Shown one piece after another: positions 18,602 through 27,817 of a stretch of 64,000 nt of DNA. The position numbers were made by a program, and so were the translations under genes. How positions within the stretch are numbered: position 1 is the first letter of the stretch; each line of letters starts with the position of its first letter. Origin of the DNA: Planctomycetaceae bacterium. Lineage in GTDB: Bacteria > Planctomycetota > Planctomycetia > Planctomycetales > Planctomycetaceae. The stretch is taken from NCBI GenBank assembly GCA_021732975.1, contig JAKFWC010000011.1, positions 1 through 64,000 on the forward strand, given 5' to 3'. The notes beneath the pieces are model-generated. The model was not told the DNA's origin and did no database searches. It saw only the letters and a program-made list of their open reading frames with translations.

Positions 18602-20263
18602 ATGCGAACGGGATGGATCGCACTGGTCATCGCCGGGTTATGCGCCTTCGGTGGTGCGGCCTTGGCTCAGGACGGATTTGAATCTCTTTTCGACGGCAAG
18701 ACACTCGATAAATGGGATGGCAATCCCGATTTCTGGCGTGTCGAAGACGGCTGCATTACCGGCCAGACGACGGCCGAAAAGCCCACCAAGGGCAACACGT
18801 TCATCGTCTACCGCGGCGGTGAAGTCGGCGACTTTGAGTTGACGCTGGAATACAAGATCATCGGCGGCAACTCGGGCATTCAGTACCGCAGTTTTGAAGT
18901 GCCGAACGAGAAGTGGGTCATCGGCGGCTACCAGGCCGACTTTGAAGCCGGCGAAACGTACTCGGGCATCAACTACGGCGAACGCTTCCGCGGCATTCTC
19001 GCCAATCGCGGTCAGAAAACCATCGTGAAAAAGGGCGAAGATGGCAAGGTGCAGGTTGAAGTCGTCAGTTCGGTCGGCGACACCAAAGAAATCCAGAAGC
19101 ACATCAAGAAAGAAGACTGGAACACCTACCGCATCACGGCGAAGGGGTTCACGTTCGAGCATCGGATCAACGATGTGATCACGTCGGTTTGCACCGACGA
19201 ACATCCCGATCGCCGGGCCACGGGAGTGCTGGCCCTACAGTTGCACGCCGGTCCGCCGATGAAAGTGCAGTTCCGCAACATCAAGATCAAGAAGACCGCG
19301 GCCACCGCAGCAGTCGGCAAGAAGCACGCTTTGCTGCTCGCCGGTCGTCGCAGTCACGGCTTTGGTGCCCACGATCACACCGCAGGTTGTGCCTTACTCG
19401 CCAAGCTGATCAATGCGAGTGGTCTGCCGATCAGCGCGGAAATGCACTCGCTGGAAAAGAATGGCTGGCCCTCACCCGAGACGTTGGCGAAGGCCAATAC
19501 GATCGTCATCTATTCCGATGGTGGCGGGGGGCATCCATTCAACGAGCATCTCAGTGAATTGCAATCGCTCTTTGATAAAGGCGTTGGTGTTGTCTGTATT
19601 CACTACGGTGTGGAAACGACGATCGGTGCCCCTGGCGACGCGTTTCTGCGGTGGACCGGCGGGTTCTTCGAGCCGAACTACTCCGTCAACCCGCACTGGA
19701 CGGCGGATTACAAAAAACTGCCCGAGCACCAGATCACTCGGGGCGTGAAGCCCTTTCAAATCAATGATGAATGGTATTACCACATGCGGTTTCGCGAAGG
19801 CATGGCCGGAGTCACGCCGTTGTTGACTGATCTGCCGCCGTTGACGACGCTGGTGGAAGTGGATGCGGCGGGCAAGCCGGTGATGATCGAGAAGGATGGG
19901 AAAAAGACGTACAAGCTCAGCCGGCCGGAGAACGCTCACAACAACAATCCGCACGCCCGGAAAGCGGTGATTGAGGACAAGGCGCCGCAGCACATGGCCT
20001 GGGCGACGGAACGGGCCGATGGCGGCCGCGGCTTCGGTTGCTCGGGCGGACACGTTCACTGGAATTGGGGTCACAACGAGTTCCGCCAGTTCTTCCTCAA
20101 TGCCATCGTGTGGACCGCCGGACTGGATATTCCCGCGGAAGGCGTGAACCCCGGCGTCGTCACCATCGACGACATGCTGCAGAACCACGACGAGGAAATC
20201 CCCGCCGATTTCAACAAGGCCCGCTACCAGGCCATGTTTGACGAATGGAACGCAAAGAAGTAG
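18602..20263 (+). CDS. Secreted DUF1080-ThuA fusion protein
   Basis: A signal peptide (MRTGWIALVIAGLCAFGGAA, cleavage near ALA-QD) is followed by a DUF1080 (3-keto-disaccharide hydrolase-like, LamG fold) domain at about 25-225, recognisable by FESLFDGKTLDKWDG and by NSGIQYRS. A short linker leads to a ThuA-like domain (about 238-530), with GRRSHGFGAHDHTAGC and VHWNWGHNEFRQFFLNAIVW. ThuA domains have a glutamine amidotransferase-like fold and occur in sugar utilisation. The fusion suggests an exported enzyme acting on oxidised disaccharides or similar glycans, as expected for a polysaccharide-degrading planctomycete. A clear terminator follows the stop. Confidence 0.9.
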   Translation: MRTGWIALVIAGLCAFGGAALAQDGFESLFDGKTLDKWDGNPDFWRVEDGCITGQTTAEKPTKGNTFIVYRGGEVGDFELTLEYKIIGGNSGIQYRSFEVPNEKWVIGGYQADFEAGETYSGINYGERFRGILANRGQKTIVKKGEDGKVQVEVVSSVGDTKEIQKHIKKEDWNTYRITAKGFTFEHRINDVITSVCTDEHPDRRATGVLALQLHAGPPMKVQFRNIKIKKTAATAAVGKKHALLLAGRRSHGFGAHDHTAGCALLAKLINASGLPISAEMHSLEKNGWPSPETLAKANTIVIYSDGGGGHPFNEHLSELQSLFDKGVGVVCIHYGVETTIGAPGDAFLRWTGGFFEPNYSVNPHWTADYKKLPEHQITRGVKPFQINDEWYYHMRFREGMAGVTPLLTDLPPLTTLVEVDAAGKPVMIEKDGKKTYKLSRPENAHNNNPHARKAVIEDKAPQHMAWATERADGGRGFGCSGGHVHWNWGHNEFRQFFLNAIVWTAGLDIPAEGVNPGVVTIDDMLQNHDEEIPADFNKARYQAMFDEWNAKK

Positions 20264-20292
20264 CCGTTTCCCATGACGATATGATGAAGCCG

Positions 20293-20327
20293 GAGACCCA
20301 GGGAATACTTTCCTTGGGTCTCTTTTT
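20293..20327 (+). terminator. Intrinsic terminator of the DUF1080-ThuA gene
   Basis: A stem of about 12 bp (GAGACCCAGGGAA with TTCCTTGGGTCTC, one or two mismatches) is followed by TTTTT, 30 bp after the stop codon. Confidence 0.85.
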
Positions 20328-20336
20328 GTGCACAGC

Positions 20337-22796
20337 TCATCGATCCGTAAACTGCCGGAACCGATGCACCGGCTGCTTCCCGCGGCCCGGCAATTCCCGC
20401 ATCGTCACGTCGCCGCGACAATCATCTTCCACTTCGCGCCACGCGGCGGCGGAAAGGTGGATGCGGCCCGGTTCGCCGGTTTGCTCCAACGCTAGTGCGG
20501 TGTCGACCGTTTGGCCCCAGACATCGAACTGGAATTTGCTCGTTCCCACGACGCCGGCAATCACGCTGCCGTAGTCGATACCCACACGCAGGATTGCCGC
20601 GGGCGTGAGTGCCGCCGCCACGGTCATCATCGCCTGCGCTGCTTCCAGACAATTCCGGACCGGTTGCTCCGCGAACGAGTTCAATCCCGCAGTGGCGAGA
20701 AACGAACTGCCGATGGTCTTGATCTTTTCCAGGTTATGTTGAAGGCAAACCTGTTCGAGGGCCGTGACCAGAGAGTGCAGCTCATCGACGACTTCCCGCG
20801 GCGTCTTCTGTTCGCAGAATTCGCTGAAGCCGACCCAGCCGACGTGCATCACTGCTGCGGCATAATACCGTTGTGGTTCGACCGCGAATTTGCCCGACTC
20901 GTTGAAATCGGCAAGGATGCGGGCCTTGATGTGATGCGGCAGCAGGGCGTTGAGCAGTTTGTCGATGTTGTTCCGTTGTCGTTTCAGAGTTTGCAACGTT
21001 TGCTGTTGCTCGTCGCGCAGTAACTTCTTGGTGAGCGAGTTCATCACCCGCGCTTCGAGTAAGCGTGGGTCGCCGTTCTTTTGCAGATAATCTTCCGCAC
21101 CGAGCGCTACGAACCGGGCGACTTCCGCGGCCGACTCCGTATCGCTGGCCGATCCCGACAGAATCAGCACCGGGATCTTTTGCAGGCGATCACTGGAATG
21201 CAATTGTTCAAAGACTTCCTCCCCCGACATCACCGGCATTTTCAGATCGAGCAGAATCAAATCGACCGGATGCTGGGCGAGCAGTTCAAGCGCTTGCTCG
21301 CCGTTTTCGGCTTCAATCACTTTGTGACCGAGTCGTTCGATCAATCGGCAAAACGCCTGGCGGTCGTACGGATTGTCGTCGGCCAGCAGCACCAAGCCAG
21401 CGCGAATCATGGAGATGTGAGTCGAGGACACCAATTTGCGAGCAATCGGCGCGTCGGATGCATCCGGTGTAATGTGCGTCGTGGGCGGCATGGCATTAAC
21501 CCGCGGCGCTTCGACATAGTCGGTTTCACCCACGTGGGCAAACGATGTTGACGGCCGACGCTCATCGCCAGTCGATTCGGACAGTAATGGTGGCAGGACG
21601 ATCTGGGCTTGGGCGAACGAAGCCAGGGCCTGCACGACATCGTTCGCCGCGGTAAAGCGATCTTCCGGACGTTTAGACATCAGGCGGTGGCAAACTTCGA
21701 TCACCGTGGCAGGAGTTTGCGGGGCGAAGTCAGTCAACTCGGGTATGGGTGTCGAAACGTGGCCCTGCATCTTGCTGAAGACGGTTTGATACTCACCCGA
21801 TGCAAATGGCGGTTGCCCGCTCAACAGATGAAACAGTGTGCAACCGAGTGCATACAGATCGGAGCGAGCATCGGCTTTTCGCGGGTCATCCCATTGCTCG
21901 GGAGCCATGTAATCGGCGGTGCCAAAGACTTGGCCGAGCGTCGTGAGATCGGTGCTCGGCTTGTCGTCCCGCGCCAACAGTCGCGACAGTCCCAGGTCGA
22001 GCAACTTCACTCGGCCGTCGTGATCCAACAGCAAATTGGAGGGTTTGATATCCCGATGGACCAGCCCGGCGGCGTGCGCCGCCGACAGCGCATCCGCCGC
22101 TTCGCGAATGATGCGACACGCCGTCGCGAGAGGTAACCGCCCCCGTTCACTCACAATCGTGTCAAGATCCTGACCGTCGACGAATTCCATCGCGAGGTAA
22201 TGTGTGCCGTCGATTTCGCCGGCATCGAAGGCCTGCACCACATGCGGGTGATTCACGCGGCCGACGGCTTTCATCTCCCGTTGAAATCGCGCGGCGGCAT
22301 CGGGGTGGTGCATGAACGACGCGGACAGAATCTTGACCGCGACGACTTTATCCAGCTTGGTGTGAATCGCCCGAAAGACAACCCCCATGCCTCCTTCGCC
22401 GAGCTTGGCCACTAGATGATACGGTCCCAATGTGCTGCCGACATCGAGTGCCTGTTTGGTCGTCATCGCTGGCAATGCCGCGGTGGGCAGTGTCGATGAC
22501 AGCGGCATCAGCGGCGAAAACGCGGCCACAATCGTTTCCACATAATCCGGGAAACGCGGAAGATAGTCTTCCGGCCGTGCAATGTGTCCCCGCCGCTTGT
22601 ACCACCAGCATTCAATGGTCAGTAGCTCGGCCAGCAACCGCGGGCGGAGTTCGGGGGTGACCGTGGACAACGCCGTGGCGATGTCCGGTGTCCCACCGGC
22701 GCGAAACTCGTCCTCAAACCGGTCGCACACACTCTCCCAATCGGTCGACAACGGACCTGTGTCAGGCACAGCATCAGAGTGAAGTGGAGCAGACAT
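20337..22796 (-). CDS. Ser/Thr protein kinase - receiver - degenerate cyclase
   Basis: The start is the ATG of MSAPLHSDAV (819 residues), preceded by GGTGG. Residues 20-90 form the N-terminal helical region typical of planctomycete kinases. The kinase domain (about 126-395) has GEGGMG, K155, catalytic HRDIKPSN with D249, and DLG in place of DFG. A receiver domain (about 467-580) has acidic D473/D474, phospho-acceptor D517 in LILLDLKMP and K573. After a coiled coil (about 590-620) comes a class III cyclase-like domain. Its two metal-binding Asp positions are replaced (VMHVGWVGF and KTIGSSFL, Asp to His and Asp to Ser), and the late Arg of the active site is Leu, so it should not make cyclic nucleotide. 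It may bind a nucleotide or dimerise as a regulatory module. No membrane segment is seen. Confidence 0.9.
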   Translation of the reverse strand: MSAPLHSDAVPDTGPLSTDWESVCDRFEDEFRAGGTPDIATALSTVTPELRPRLLAELLTIECWWYKRRGHIARPEDYLPRFPDYVETIVAAFSPLMPLSSTLPTAALPAMTTKQALDVGSTLGPYHLVAKLGEGGMGVVFRAIHTKLDKVVAVKILSASFMHHPDAAARFQREMKAVGRVNHPHVVQAFDAGEIDGTHYLAMEFVDGQDLDTIVSERGRLPLATACRIIREAADALSAAHAAGLVHRDIKPSNLLLDHDGRVKLLDLGLSRLLARDDKPSTDLTTLGQVFGTADYMAPEQWDDPRKADARSDLYALGCTLFHLLSGQPPFASGEYQTVFSKMQGHVSTPIPELTDFAPQTPATVIEVCHRLMSKRPEDRFTAANDVVQALASFAQAQIVLPPLLSESTGDERRPSTSFAHVGETDYVEAPRVNAMPPTTHITPDASDAPIARKLVSSTHISMIRAGLVLLADDNPYDRQAFCRLIERLGHKVIEAENGEQALELLAQHPVDLILLDLKMPVMSGEEVFEQLHSSDRLQKIPVLILSGSASDTESAAEVARFVALGAEDYLQKNGDPRLLEARVMNSLTKKLLRDEQQQTLQTLKRQRNNIDKLLNALLPHHIKARILADFNESGKFAVEPQRYYAAAVMHVGWVGFSEFCEQKTPREVVDELHSLVTALEQVCLQHNLEKIKTIGSSFLATAGLNSFAEQPVRNCLEAAQAMMTVAAALTPAAILRVGIDYGSVIAGVVGTSKFQFDVWGQTVDTALALEQTGEPGRIHLSAAAWREVEDDCRGDVTMRELPGRGKQPVHRFRQFTDR

Positions 22797-23008
22797 CGGC
22801 GTTCCACCGGGCCAACAGCGATCGAAATTCCATCCGGCGCAGCTCAACGGGGTGCGACATGGGGATGAGTTCGGGCTGTCGACTTAAGCAGTTACTCTAC
22901 AGGTCGAATATCGTTGTCGCTATGCAATTTGGATTTCGATCCTTGTTGCGTAATTCTCCCACAGTCGTTAATTCGGTGTCAGTGCGACGTAATCCCTGCG
23001 TTCGCGGG

Positions 23009-23104
23009 TCACCAGATTCGACCCCCATCCACTTCCGCTGACATGGATCGGTCTTCTTTCAAAATCACGTAAGGCAGATGGGCCTGCAATAAACGTTGAA
23101 TCAT
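23009..23104 (-). CDS. Possible 31-residue ORF translationally coupled to the membrane protein
   Basis: A short frame begins MIQRLLQAHLPYVILKED and its ATG overlaps the stop of the upstream membrane-protein gene as ATGA. Overlap of this kind favours coupled translation. Composition is protein-like, but no family is recognised and the length gives little statistical support. Confidence 0.3.
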   Translation of the reverse strand: MIQRLLQAHLPYVILKEDRSMSAEVDGGRIW

Positions 23105-23517
23105 GACAATGCATGGGCAAACGAGATGATGCCGCTGCCGAACCAGACAAACCAGCCGAGCCCCCACGCGCTCAGCCGCAGCACTTGCCAACCCAAGCGT
23201 GACGGCAGCGGCAGCCATTGAAAGAGCACACCCACCAGCAAGCCGGCGGCGGCATACGGCAGAAGCGATAACGAGGCCTGCAGGCAGCAGCTTTGAAAGC
23301 GTCGACAGATTGCCCCGGTCATCGGCCCGGAAATGCTGCCGAGCGTGGTCATCACCACCAAGCCGCGTTCCTGCGACGCATTCGTCAATCCGCCAGAGAC
23401 GGCGGCATAAGTCAGCACGGTGAAGCCGAGCCAGAGAGTGGCAAAGATGACGATGTGGGCCAGCCCAAATCGACATTGAGCGATCCGCGTCATGTGAGTT
23501 GCCATGATGTGAGACAT
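23101..23517 (-). CDS. Hypothetical integral membrane protein
   Basis: The 138-residue product has about four hydrophobic segments: near 21-41, 48-66, 83-103 and 113-133. It begins MSHIMATHMTRIAQC; the second or third Met may be the true start. The alternation of membrane helices with short loops shows a real membrane protein, but no family or function is recognised. It lies in a run of small leftward genes with the toxin-antitoxin pair upstream. A very short ATGA-overlapping frame follows it. Confidence 0.65.
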   Translation of the reverse strand: MSHIMATHMTRIAQCRFGLAHIVIFATLWLGFTVLTYAAVSGGLTNASQERGLVVMTTLGSISGPMTGAICRRFQSCCLQASLSLLPYAAAGLLVGVLFQWLPLPSRLGWQVLRLSAWGLGWFVWFGSGIISFAHALS

Positions 23518-23608
23518 TCTCTCAATTCTACCGCGGCCCGCCTGAAAAACGCGATCTCGACATTTCTAACGACTAAGGGCATCAAACGTAGCGAGGCGGC
23601 ATGCAAAA

Positions 23609-23947
23609 CTACTTCTCGTCTTCGGTACCTGCACTCAGCAACATGAGCCAGTCGCGATGACCATGTAATAGACGCACGAACTCCAGACCCGCTTCGGTGC
23701 AACGAAAGAATAGGAGCCACTTCCGAAAACCGTCGATGGGCCATGCCCGCAGACCGTTCAAACGTGGATTCTTAAAGTCACAGCGAGTGCCAACGTTCGG
23801 AAACTCAGCCAGGAAAAGGATGGCGTGCTTCACCGCGGTGAAGAAGCGATCGGCCACCACTATACCGGCTTCACGTTCGAGATATTCCGTCTGGTCCAGC
23901 AGATCTGCTTCAAATTACGGACGAACCACCGTTGGCAACGGCGTCAT
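23609..23947 (-). pseudogene. ParE/RelE-type toxin gene with in-frame stop
   Basis: The frame starts at an ATG that overlaps the antitoxin stop (ATGA), the standard arrangement for such pairs. It reads MTPLPTVVRP, then TAA at 23915-23917, then FEADLLDQTEYLEREAG and onward to GLEFVRLLHGHRDWL, the usual ParE/RelE ending (R-LLHG-RD). Glutamate is the expected residue at the stop position (PE in most relatives), so a GAA to TAA change explains the break. Without the stop the product would be 112 residues, normal for the family. A GTG at 23860 could start an 83-residue N-terminally truncated product. The toxin is probably inactive unless the stop is read through or is a sequence error. Confidence 0.8.
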
Positions 23948-24219
23948 GACGCGGACATCTGGCGACGACGCTCAATCCGACCGTGCAATTCTTGCCAATA
24001 AGTTTCGTCCACCGCGATGGGTGGGCCACTGTCGAGGCCGCGTAGCAGCTCGGCTTCAAGACGTTGCCGTGCGGCAGGCCAGTCGGCGGCGGTTTCCTGT
24101 TCCAAGGCATCACGAGCGAGATCGCGTTCGACGCTTTCATCGAGCGCCGCACGGACCTGCAGATGTTCAGCCAATGACAACGCACAAATCTGCTCAACCA
24201 AGGCTTCCCGCGGCGTCAT
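23944..24219 (-). CDS. ParD-like antitoxin (addiction module component)
   Basis: The 91-residue protein is helical and acidic in the middle and ends in a ParD-like toxin-binding segment (LLRGLDSGPPIAVDETYW followed by ELHGRIERR). An N-terminal helix-rich part would bind DNA as a dimer. The start has a good ribosome-binding site, AGAGGAG nine bases upstream. The stop overlaps the toxin start, so the two are translated together. In type II modules the antitoxin neutralises the toxin and represses the promoter; here the toxin is interrupted, so the antitoxin may be an orphan that still acts as a repressor or neutralises homologous toxins. Confidence 0.75.
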   Translation of the reverse strand: MTPREALVEQICALSLAEHLQVRAALDESVERDLARDALEQETAADWPAARQRLEAELLRGLDSGPPIAVDETYWQELHGRIERRRQMSAS

Positions 24220-24517
24220 GGATCGTCACTCCTCTGAATCAGATGAAAGAGGATATACCATTGTGGCCGTCACTGATGATCCGTTCGTCGTAGTTTACCA
24301 CGGTTCAAATCATTCGTCATGAACATTTTCCGACCGCGTGAGATTGTGAGATTCCCTGTCCAGCTGTTGTTGAGCGACTGTCGCATCTTCCTCAATTCCG
24401 TACTCGGCACGCATTGACCTTCTGCGCGTCACTGCCGAGAATTCCCACGCGGCCGCACGCTGAGCGTTTTTCGCGGCCAGGGTTTGCATCGCGCCTGCCT
24501 GCTGAGGAGTCTGCATC

Positions 24518-26227
24518 ATGGCCAGCCGCAAGAAGTCGGTCCCGTCCGCTGCCGCAATGAAGAAAGTCGTCAAGAAAAAGGGGACGCGACCCAAGACCGC
24601 GGAGTCGCCCACAATCGGTGAGTATCTCATTCGTCGCTTGCAGGATTACGGTGTCACCGATGTCTTCGGCATTCCCGGCGACTTTATCTTGCAGTTCTAC
24701 GGGCACCTGCAGGACAGCCCCCTGAAGGTGATTGGGACGACGCGCGAAGATTGTGCCGGCTACGCCGCCGATGCGTATGCCCGCGTACATGGACTCGGCG
24801 CGGTCTGCGTGACGTATTGTGTCGGCGGTCTCAGCCTCTGTAACTCCATCGCCGGGGCGTATGCCGAGAAATCGCCGGTCGTGGTCATCAGCGGTGCGCC
24901 GGGAGTGGAAGAACGGCGATCGAATCCGTTGCTGCATCATCGCGTGCGCGACTTCACCACGCAGCGAGAAGTGTTCGAGAAAATCACGGTGGCGACGGCG
25001 TCGCTCGATGATCCGCTGACGGCGTTCCGCGAAATCGACCGCTGCCTCGAAGCCGCGGTGAAATTCAAGCGGCCGGTGTATCTCGAATTGCCGCGCGATC
25101 GGGTGAATTCTCGCTGTCCGTATCCGCACGTCCCGGCGTCGGAACCTCCGCAAAGTCAAAAGGATGCGTTGTGGGAAGCGCTGGTGGAAGCGGGAGAAAT
25201 GATTTCCCGCAGCGAGCGTCCAGTGATTATCGCCGGCGTGGAGATGCATCGCTTCGGCCTCAGCGACGACGTGGTGAAGTTCGCCGAGAAAACGCAGATC
25301 GCGATGTCGGCGACACTGCTCGGCAAATCGGTCGTCAGCGAAAAACATCCACTCTTCGTCGGGATCTACGAAGGGGCGATGTGCCGCGAGAGTGTGCGGA
25401 AGTTCGTCGAGGAAAGCGACTGCATCATCCTGCTGGGCGCGTTCCTCACCGACATTGACCTCGGCATCTACACAGCCCATCTCGATCCGTCGAAATGCAT
25501 CTATGTCACCAGCGAAGACCTGCGGATTTCGCACCATCATTTTCAGGATGTGCTCATCAGCGACTTTGTCAAAGGTCTATTGAAGCTCGACCTGAAAGTG
25601 AGCAAGCGCGCTTTGCCGCCGAAGCCGAAGGTCGAGAAATTCGTGCTGAATCCGTCTGCGCCGATGAAGACGGCCCGGCTGTTCGCGCGGATCAATGAAC
25701 TGCTCGACGAGAATATGGTCGTGGTCGCCGATGTGGGCGACTGTCTGTTCGGTGCCGCAGAATTGACGATCTATCGCCGCACGGAGTTCCTTAGCCCGGC
25801 GTATTACACATCCATGGGGTTCGCAATTCCGGCATCCATTGGAGCGCAAGTTGGCAATCCTAACCTGCGGCCCATCGTTCTCGTCGGTGACGGGGCATTT
25901 CAGATGACGTGCCTGGAACTCTCGACCGCGGTCCGGCACGGCTTTAATCCGATCGTGATCGTGCTCAACAACAAAGGCTACACGACCGAGCGGTTTATTC
26001 AGGACGGCCCGTTCAACGATATTCTGAACTGGGACTATCACCGCCTCCCCGATCTCCTCGGCAGCGGTTGGGGCTTCGAGATTCATAACGAAGGCGAACT
26101 CGACCAGGCATTGAACGCGGCCTTGGCCCACCGCGATGCATTCAGCCTGCTCAACGTGCATCTCGACCCGTTCGATGTCAGCCCGGCGCTGAAGCGACTC
26201 GGCGAAAGTCTCGCGAAACGGATTTGA
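24518..26227 (+). CDS. Thiamine-diphosphate decarboxylase, pyruvate/indolepyruvate decarboxylase type
   Basis: The start has a strong site GAGGAG eight bases upstream. The 569-residue protein has a Lys-rich N-terminal extension of about 30 residues. It then follows the three-domain decarboxylase plan: the catalytic Glu E77 in [14 protein letters not shown], the HH pair at 140-141 typical of pyruvate and indolepyruvate decarboxylases, and the cofactor motif GDG near residue 456 with NN near 484 ([12 protein letters not shown]). It decarboxylates a 2-keto acid to an aldehyde using thiamine diphosphate and Mg. Substrate (pyruvate, indolepyruvate, phenylpyruvate or branched keto acid) cannot be decided here. 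The basic extension is unusual. Convergent with the DUF1501 gene. Confidence 0.9.
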   Translation: MASRKKSVPSAAAMKKVVKKKGTRPKTAESPTIGEYLIRRLQDYGVTDVFGIPGDFILQFYGHLQDSPLKVIGTTREDCAGYAADAYARVHGLGAVCVTYCVGGLSLCNSIAGAYAEKSPVVVISGAPGVEERRSNPLLHHRVRDFTTQREVFEKITVATASLDDPLTAFREIDRCLEAAVKFKRPVYLELPRDRVNSRCPYPHVPASEPPQSQKDALWEALVEAGEMISRSERPVIIAGVEMHRFGLSDDVVKFAEKTQIAMSATLLGKSVVSEKHPLFVGIYEGAMCRESVRKFVEESDCIILLGAFLTDIDLGIYTAHLDPSKCIYVTSEDLRISHHHFQDVLISDFVKGLLKLDLKVSKRALPPKPKVEKFVLNPSAPMKTARLFARINELLDENMVVVADVGDCLFGAAELTIYRRTEFLSPAYYTSMGFAIPASIGAQVGNPNLRPIVLVGDGAFQMTCLELSTAVRHGFNPIVIVLNNKGYTTERFIQDGPFNDILNWDYHRLPDLLGSGWGFEIHNEGELDQALNAALAHRDAFSLLNVHLDPFDVSPALKRLGESLAKRI

Positions 26228-26253
26228 ACCCCTTCCGTCAGCGAACGCACGAT

Positions 26254-26318
26254 GTTTAGCCGCGACCCGGTAGGGGAGCGCTTTCCACTGAGCGCTCCCC
26301 TTCGGGTCGCGGCTAAAC
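26254..26318. repeat. Dispersed palindrome, GTTTAGCCGCGACCCG family
   Basis: Arms of about 28 bp (GTTTAGCCGCGACCCG...GGGGAGCGCT and its complement) pair almost perfectly around an 8-bp loop. It separates two convergent genes and could serve as a terminator for both, although it lacks a U-tract. It is related to the copy at 18396-18497. Confidence 0.9.
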
Positions 26319-26321
26319 GGC

Positions 26322-27734
26322 TTATCCGAACAGTTCCATCAACGGTTCACCCGTTGAGAGCGGCCGGGTGAAGCCGTCGCGGCCTAAACGTGTGTGAAGC
26401 GGGATGCCGAGCGATTGGAAGATCGTCGCTCCCAGATCCTGCGGGCGGACAGGGCGGTCTTTGACATAGGCGGCGTGCTTGTCGGATTCGCCATAAATCG
26501 CACCGCCGCGGATGCCGCCGCCGGCGAGAATTGTTGAGAAACACGTCGGCCAATGTTGTCGGCCGGGATTTGCTCCGGGCGCGTTGATGTTGGGCGTGCG
26601 GCCGAATTCTCCGGTCACGACGACCATCGTGCTTTCCAGCATGCCGCGGTCGTTGAGATCGGTGATGAGGGCCGACAGGGCTTCATCCAACTTTGGCAGG
26701 CACCAACCCATGCCGTATGAGCCGTTCCCGAACGCGCTGCCCATCCCCATTTCACCGCCGTGCATATCCCAACTGGAACTCGGAGCCCCGCCGCCGCCGT
26801 CGGGTGACGCGCCGGTCCATCCATTGACGGTGACGAAGCCAACACCGGATTCGACGAGTCGCCGCGCGAGCAGCAGATTTTGTCCGAGCGGATGCATGCC
26901 GTAGCGTTCACGGACTACCGTCGGTTCACGATCCAACTGAAACGGTTCGCGGGCTTCGGAACCGCTGGTCAACTCGAAGGCGCGACGATGAATCTCCTGC
27001 CAATCGACCGTGGCGCGTTGCGCATTGGTTGTGCCCACGTTGGGACTCAGCACATCGAGCAGGCGCCGGCGATCTTCCATGCGGTTTGCGACGACGGCAG
27101 CCTGCAATTCATCGGGTGGTTGGAAGGTCGGCATGGCCGGATGATTGGCCGCGGAGCCGACAAACAACGGACTGTTCGCGGCGCCGAGATGTCCTCCCGT
27201 ACCGATGTTCGGCGCACAGAACACGGGATCGCCGACGCACTTGATCAGCCAGACATACGGGGCAATCGTCCGTTCATTTGGCCGCACCCGGGCAAGGATG
27301 GATCCCATGTACGGCGCATCGGCTGGGGCTTCTGCCTGACCGCTGAGGCAGTGGTGCATGGCATCGAAATGATTGCTGATATTGCCGACGTGCGTCATCG
27401 AGCGGATCAGGCTGAAATGCTGCGTCAACTGGGCCATCCGCGGGTGCAGTTCGCTGATCTGCATCCCGGGGACTTTTGACGCAATTGGCTGATACGGGCC
27501 GCGAATCGTATCCGGGGCGTTCGGTTTCAAATCCCACGTATCGAGCTGACTTGGTCCGCCGCAGAGAATGATGTAGATGCACGACTTCGGAGCCGCCCCG
27601 CGACCAAGGCCGCGTTTTTCATCCACTGCGGCGGAGACCATGCCCGGCATTCCCAGCGGTAGCGCCCCTAAGCCTGCCATCGCCATCAGATGGCGACGTG
27701 ACAGGGATGAGATCGGTGATTGTTGAACCTGCAT
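26322..27734 (-). CDS. DUF1501 protein with Tat signal
   Basis: The start is the ATG of MQVQQSPISSLSRRHLM, chosen for the strong CAGGAGCG site four to eleven bases upstream; this gives 470 residues. A twin-arginine signal (SRRHLMAMAGLGALPLGM) marks export of a folded protein. The body shows the DUF1501 hallmarks ILCGGPSQLDTWDLKP, SELHPRMA, SLIRSMTH, VTGEFGRTPN and GRQHWP, which place it in the alkaline-phosphatase/sulfatase-like fold. This family is greatly expanded in planctomycetes, often beside DUF1549/DUF1553 proteins, which are absent here. Enzyme activity is not established. Confidence 0.93.
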   Translation of the reverse strand: MQVQQSPISSLSRRHLMAMAGLGALPLGMPGMVSAAVDEKRGLGRGAAPKSCIYIILCGGPSQLDTWDLKPNAPDTIRGPYQPIASKVPGMQISELHPRMAQLTQHFSLIRSMTHVGNISNHFDAMHHCLSGQAEAPADAPYMGSILARVRPNERTIAPYVWLIKCVGDPVFCAPNIGTGGHLGAANSPLFVGSAANHPAMPTFQPPDELQAAVVANRMEDRRRLLDVLSPNVGTTNAQRATVDWQEIHRRAFELTSGSEAREPFQLDREPTVVRERYGMHPLGQNLLLARRLVESGVGFVTVNGWTGASPDGGGGAPSSSWDMHGGEMGMGSAFGNGSYGMGWCLPKLDEALSALITDLNDRGMLESTMVVVTGEFGRTPNINAPGANPGRQHWPTCFSTILAGGGIRGGAIYGESDKHAAYVKDRPVRPQDLGATIFQSLGIPLHTRLGRDGFTRPLSTGEPLMELFG

Positions 27735-27788
27735 AGATCGCTCCTGTTCACTGAGAATCAACCTTCGATTCCGTGTTTATCGTGTGTT

Positions 27789-27810
27789 GTGTGCCACGGC
27801 CGTGGCACAC
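27789..27810. repeat. Dispersed palindrome, GTGTGCCACGGCC family, short form
   Basis: A perfect 22-bp palindrome without a loop: GTGTGCCACGG followed by its complement. It is the collapsed core of the 78-bp element at 4746-4823 and lies just after the stop of the class C beta-lactamase-family gene on its upstream-strand side. Confidence 0.9.
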
Positions 27811-27817
27811 GATGCTG

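Noticed and set aside
24319-24417. 32-residue plus-strand frame (MNIFRPREIV start) before the decarboxylase
   Set aside because: No ribosome-binding site, no recognisable family; length is within chance expectation.
24392-25540. 382-residue frame antisense to the decarboxylase gene
   Set aside because: Same reason: antisense to a conserved gene, no domain, unlikely composition.
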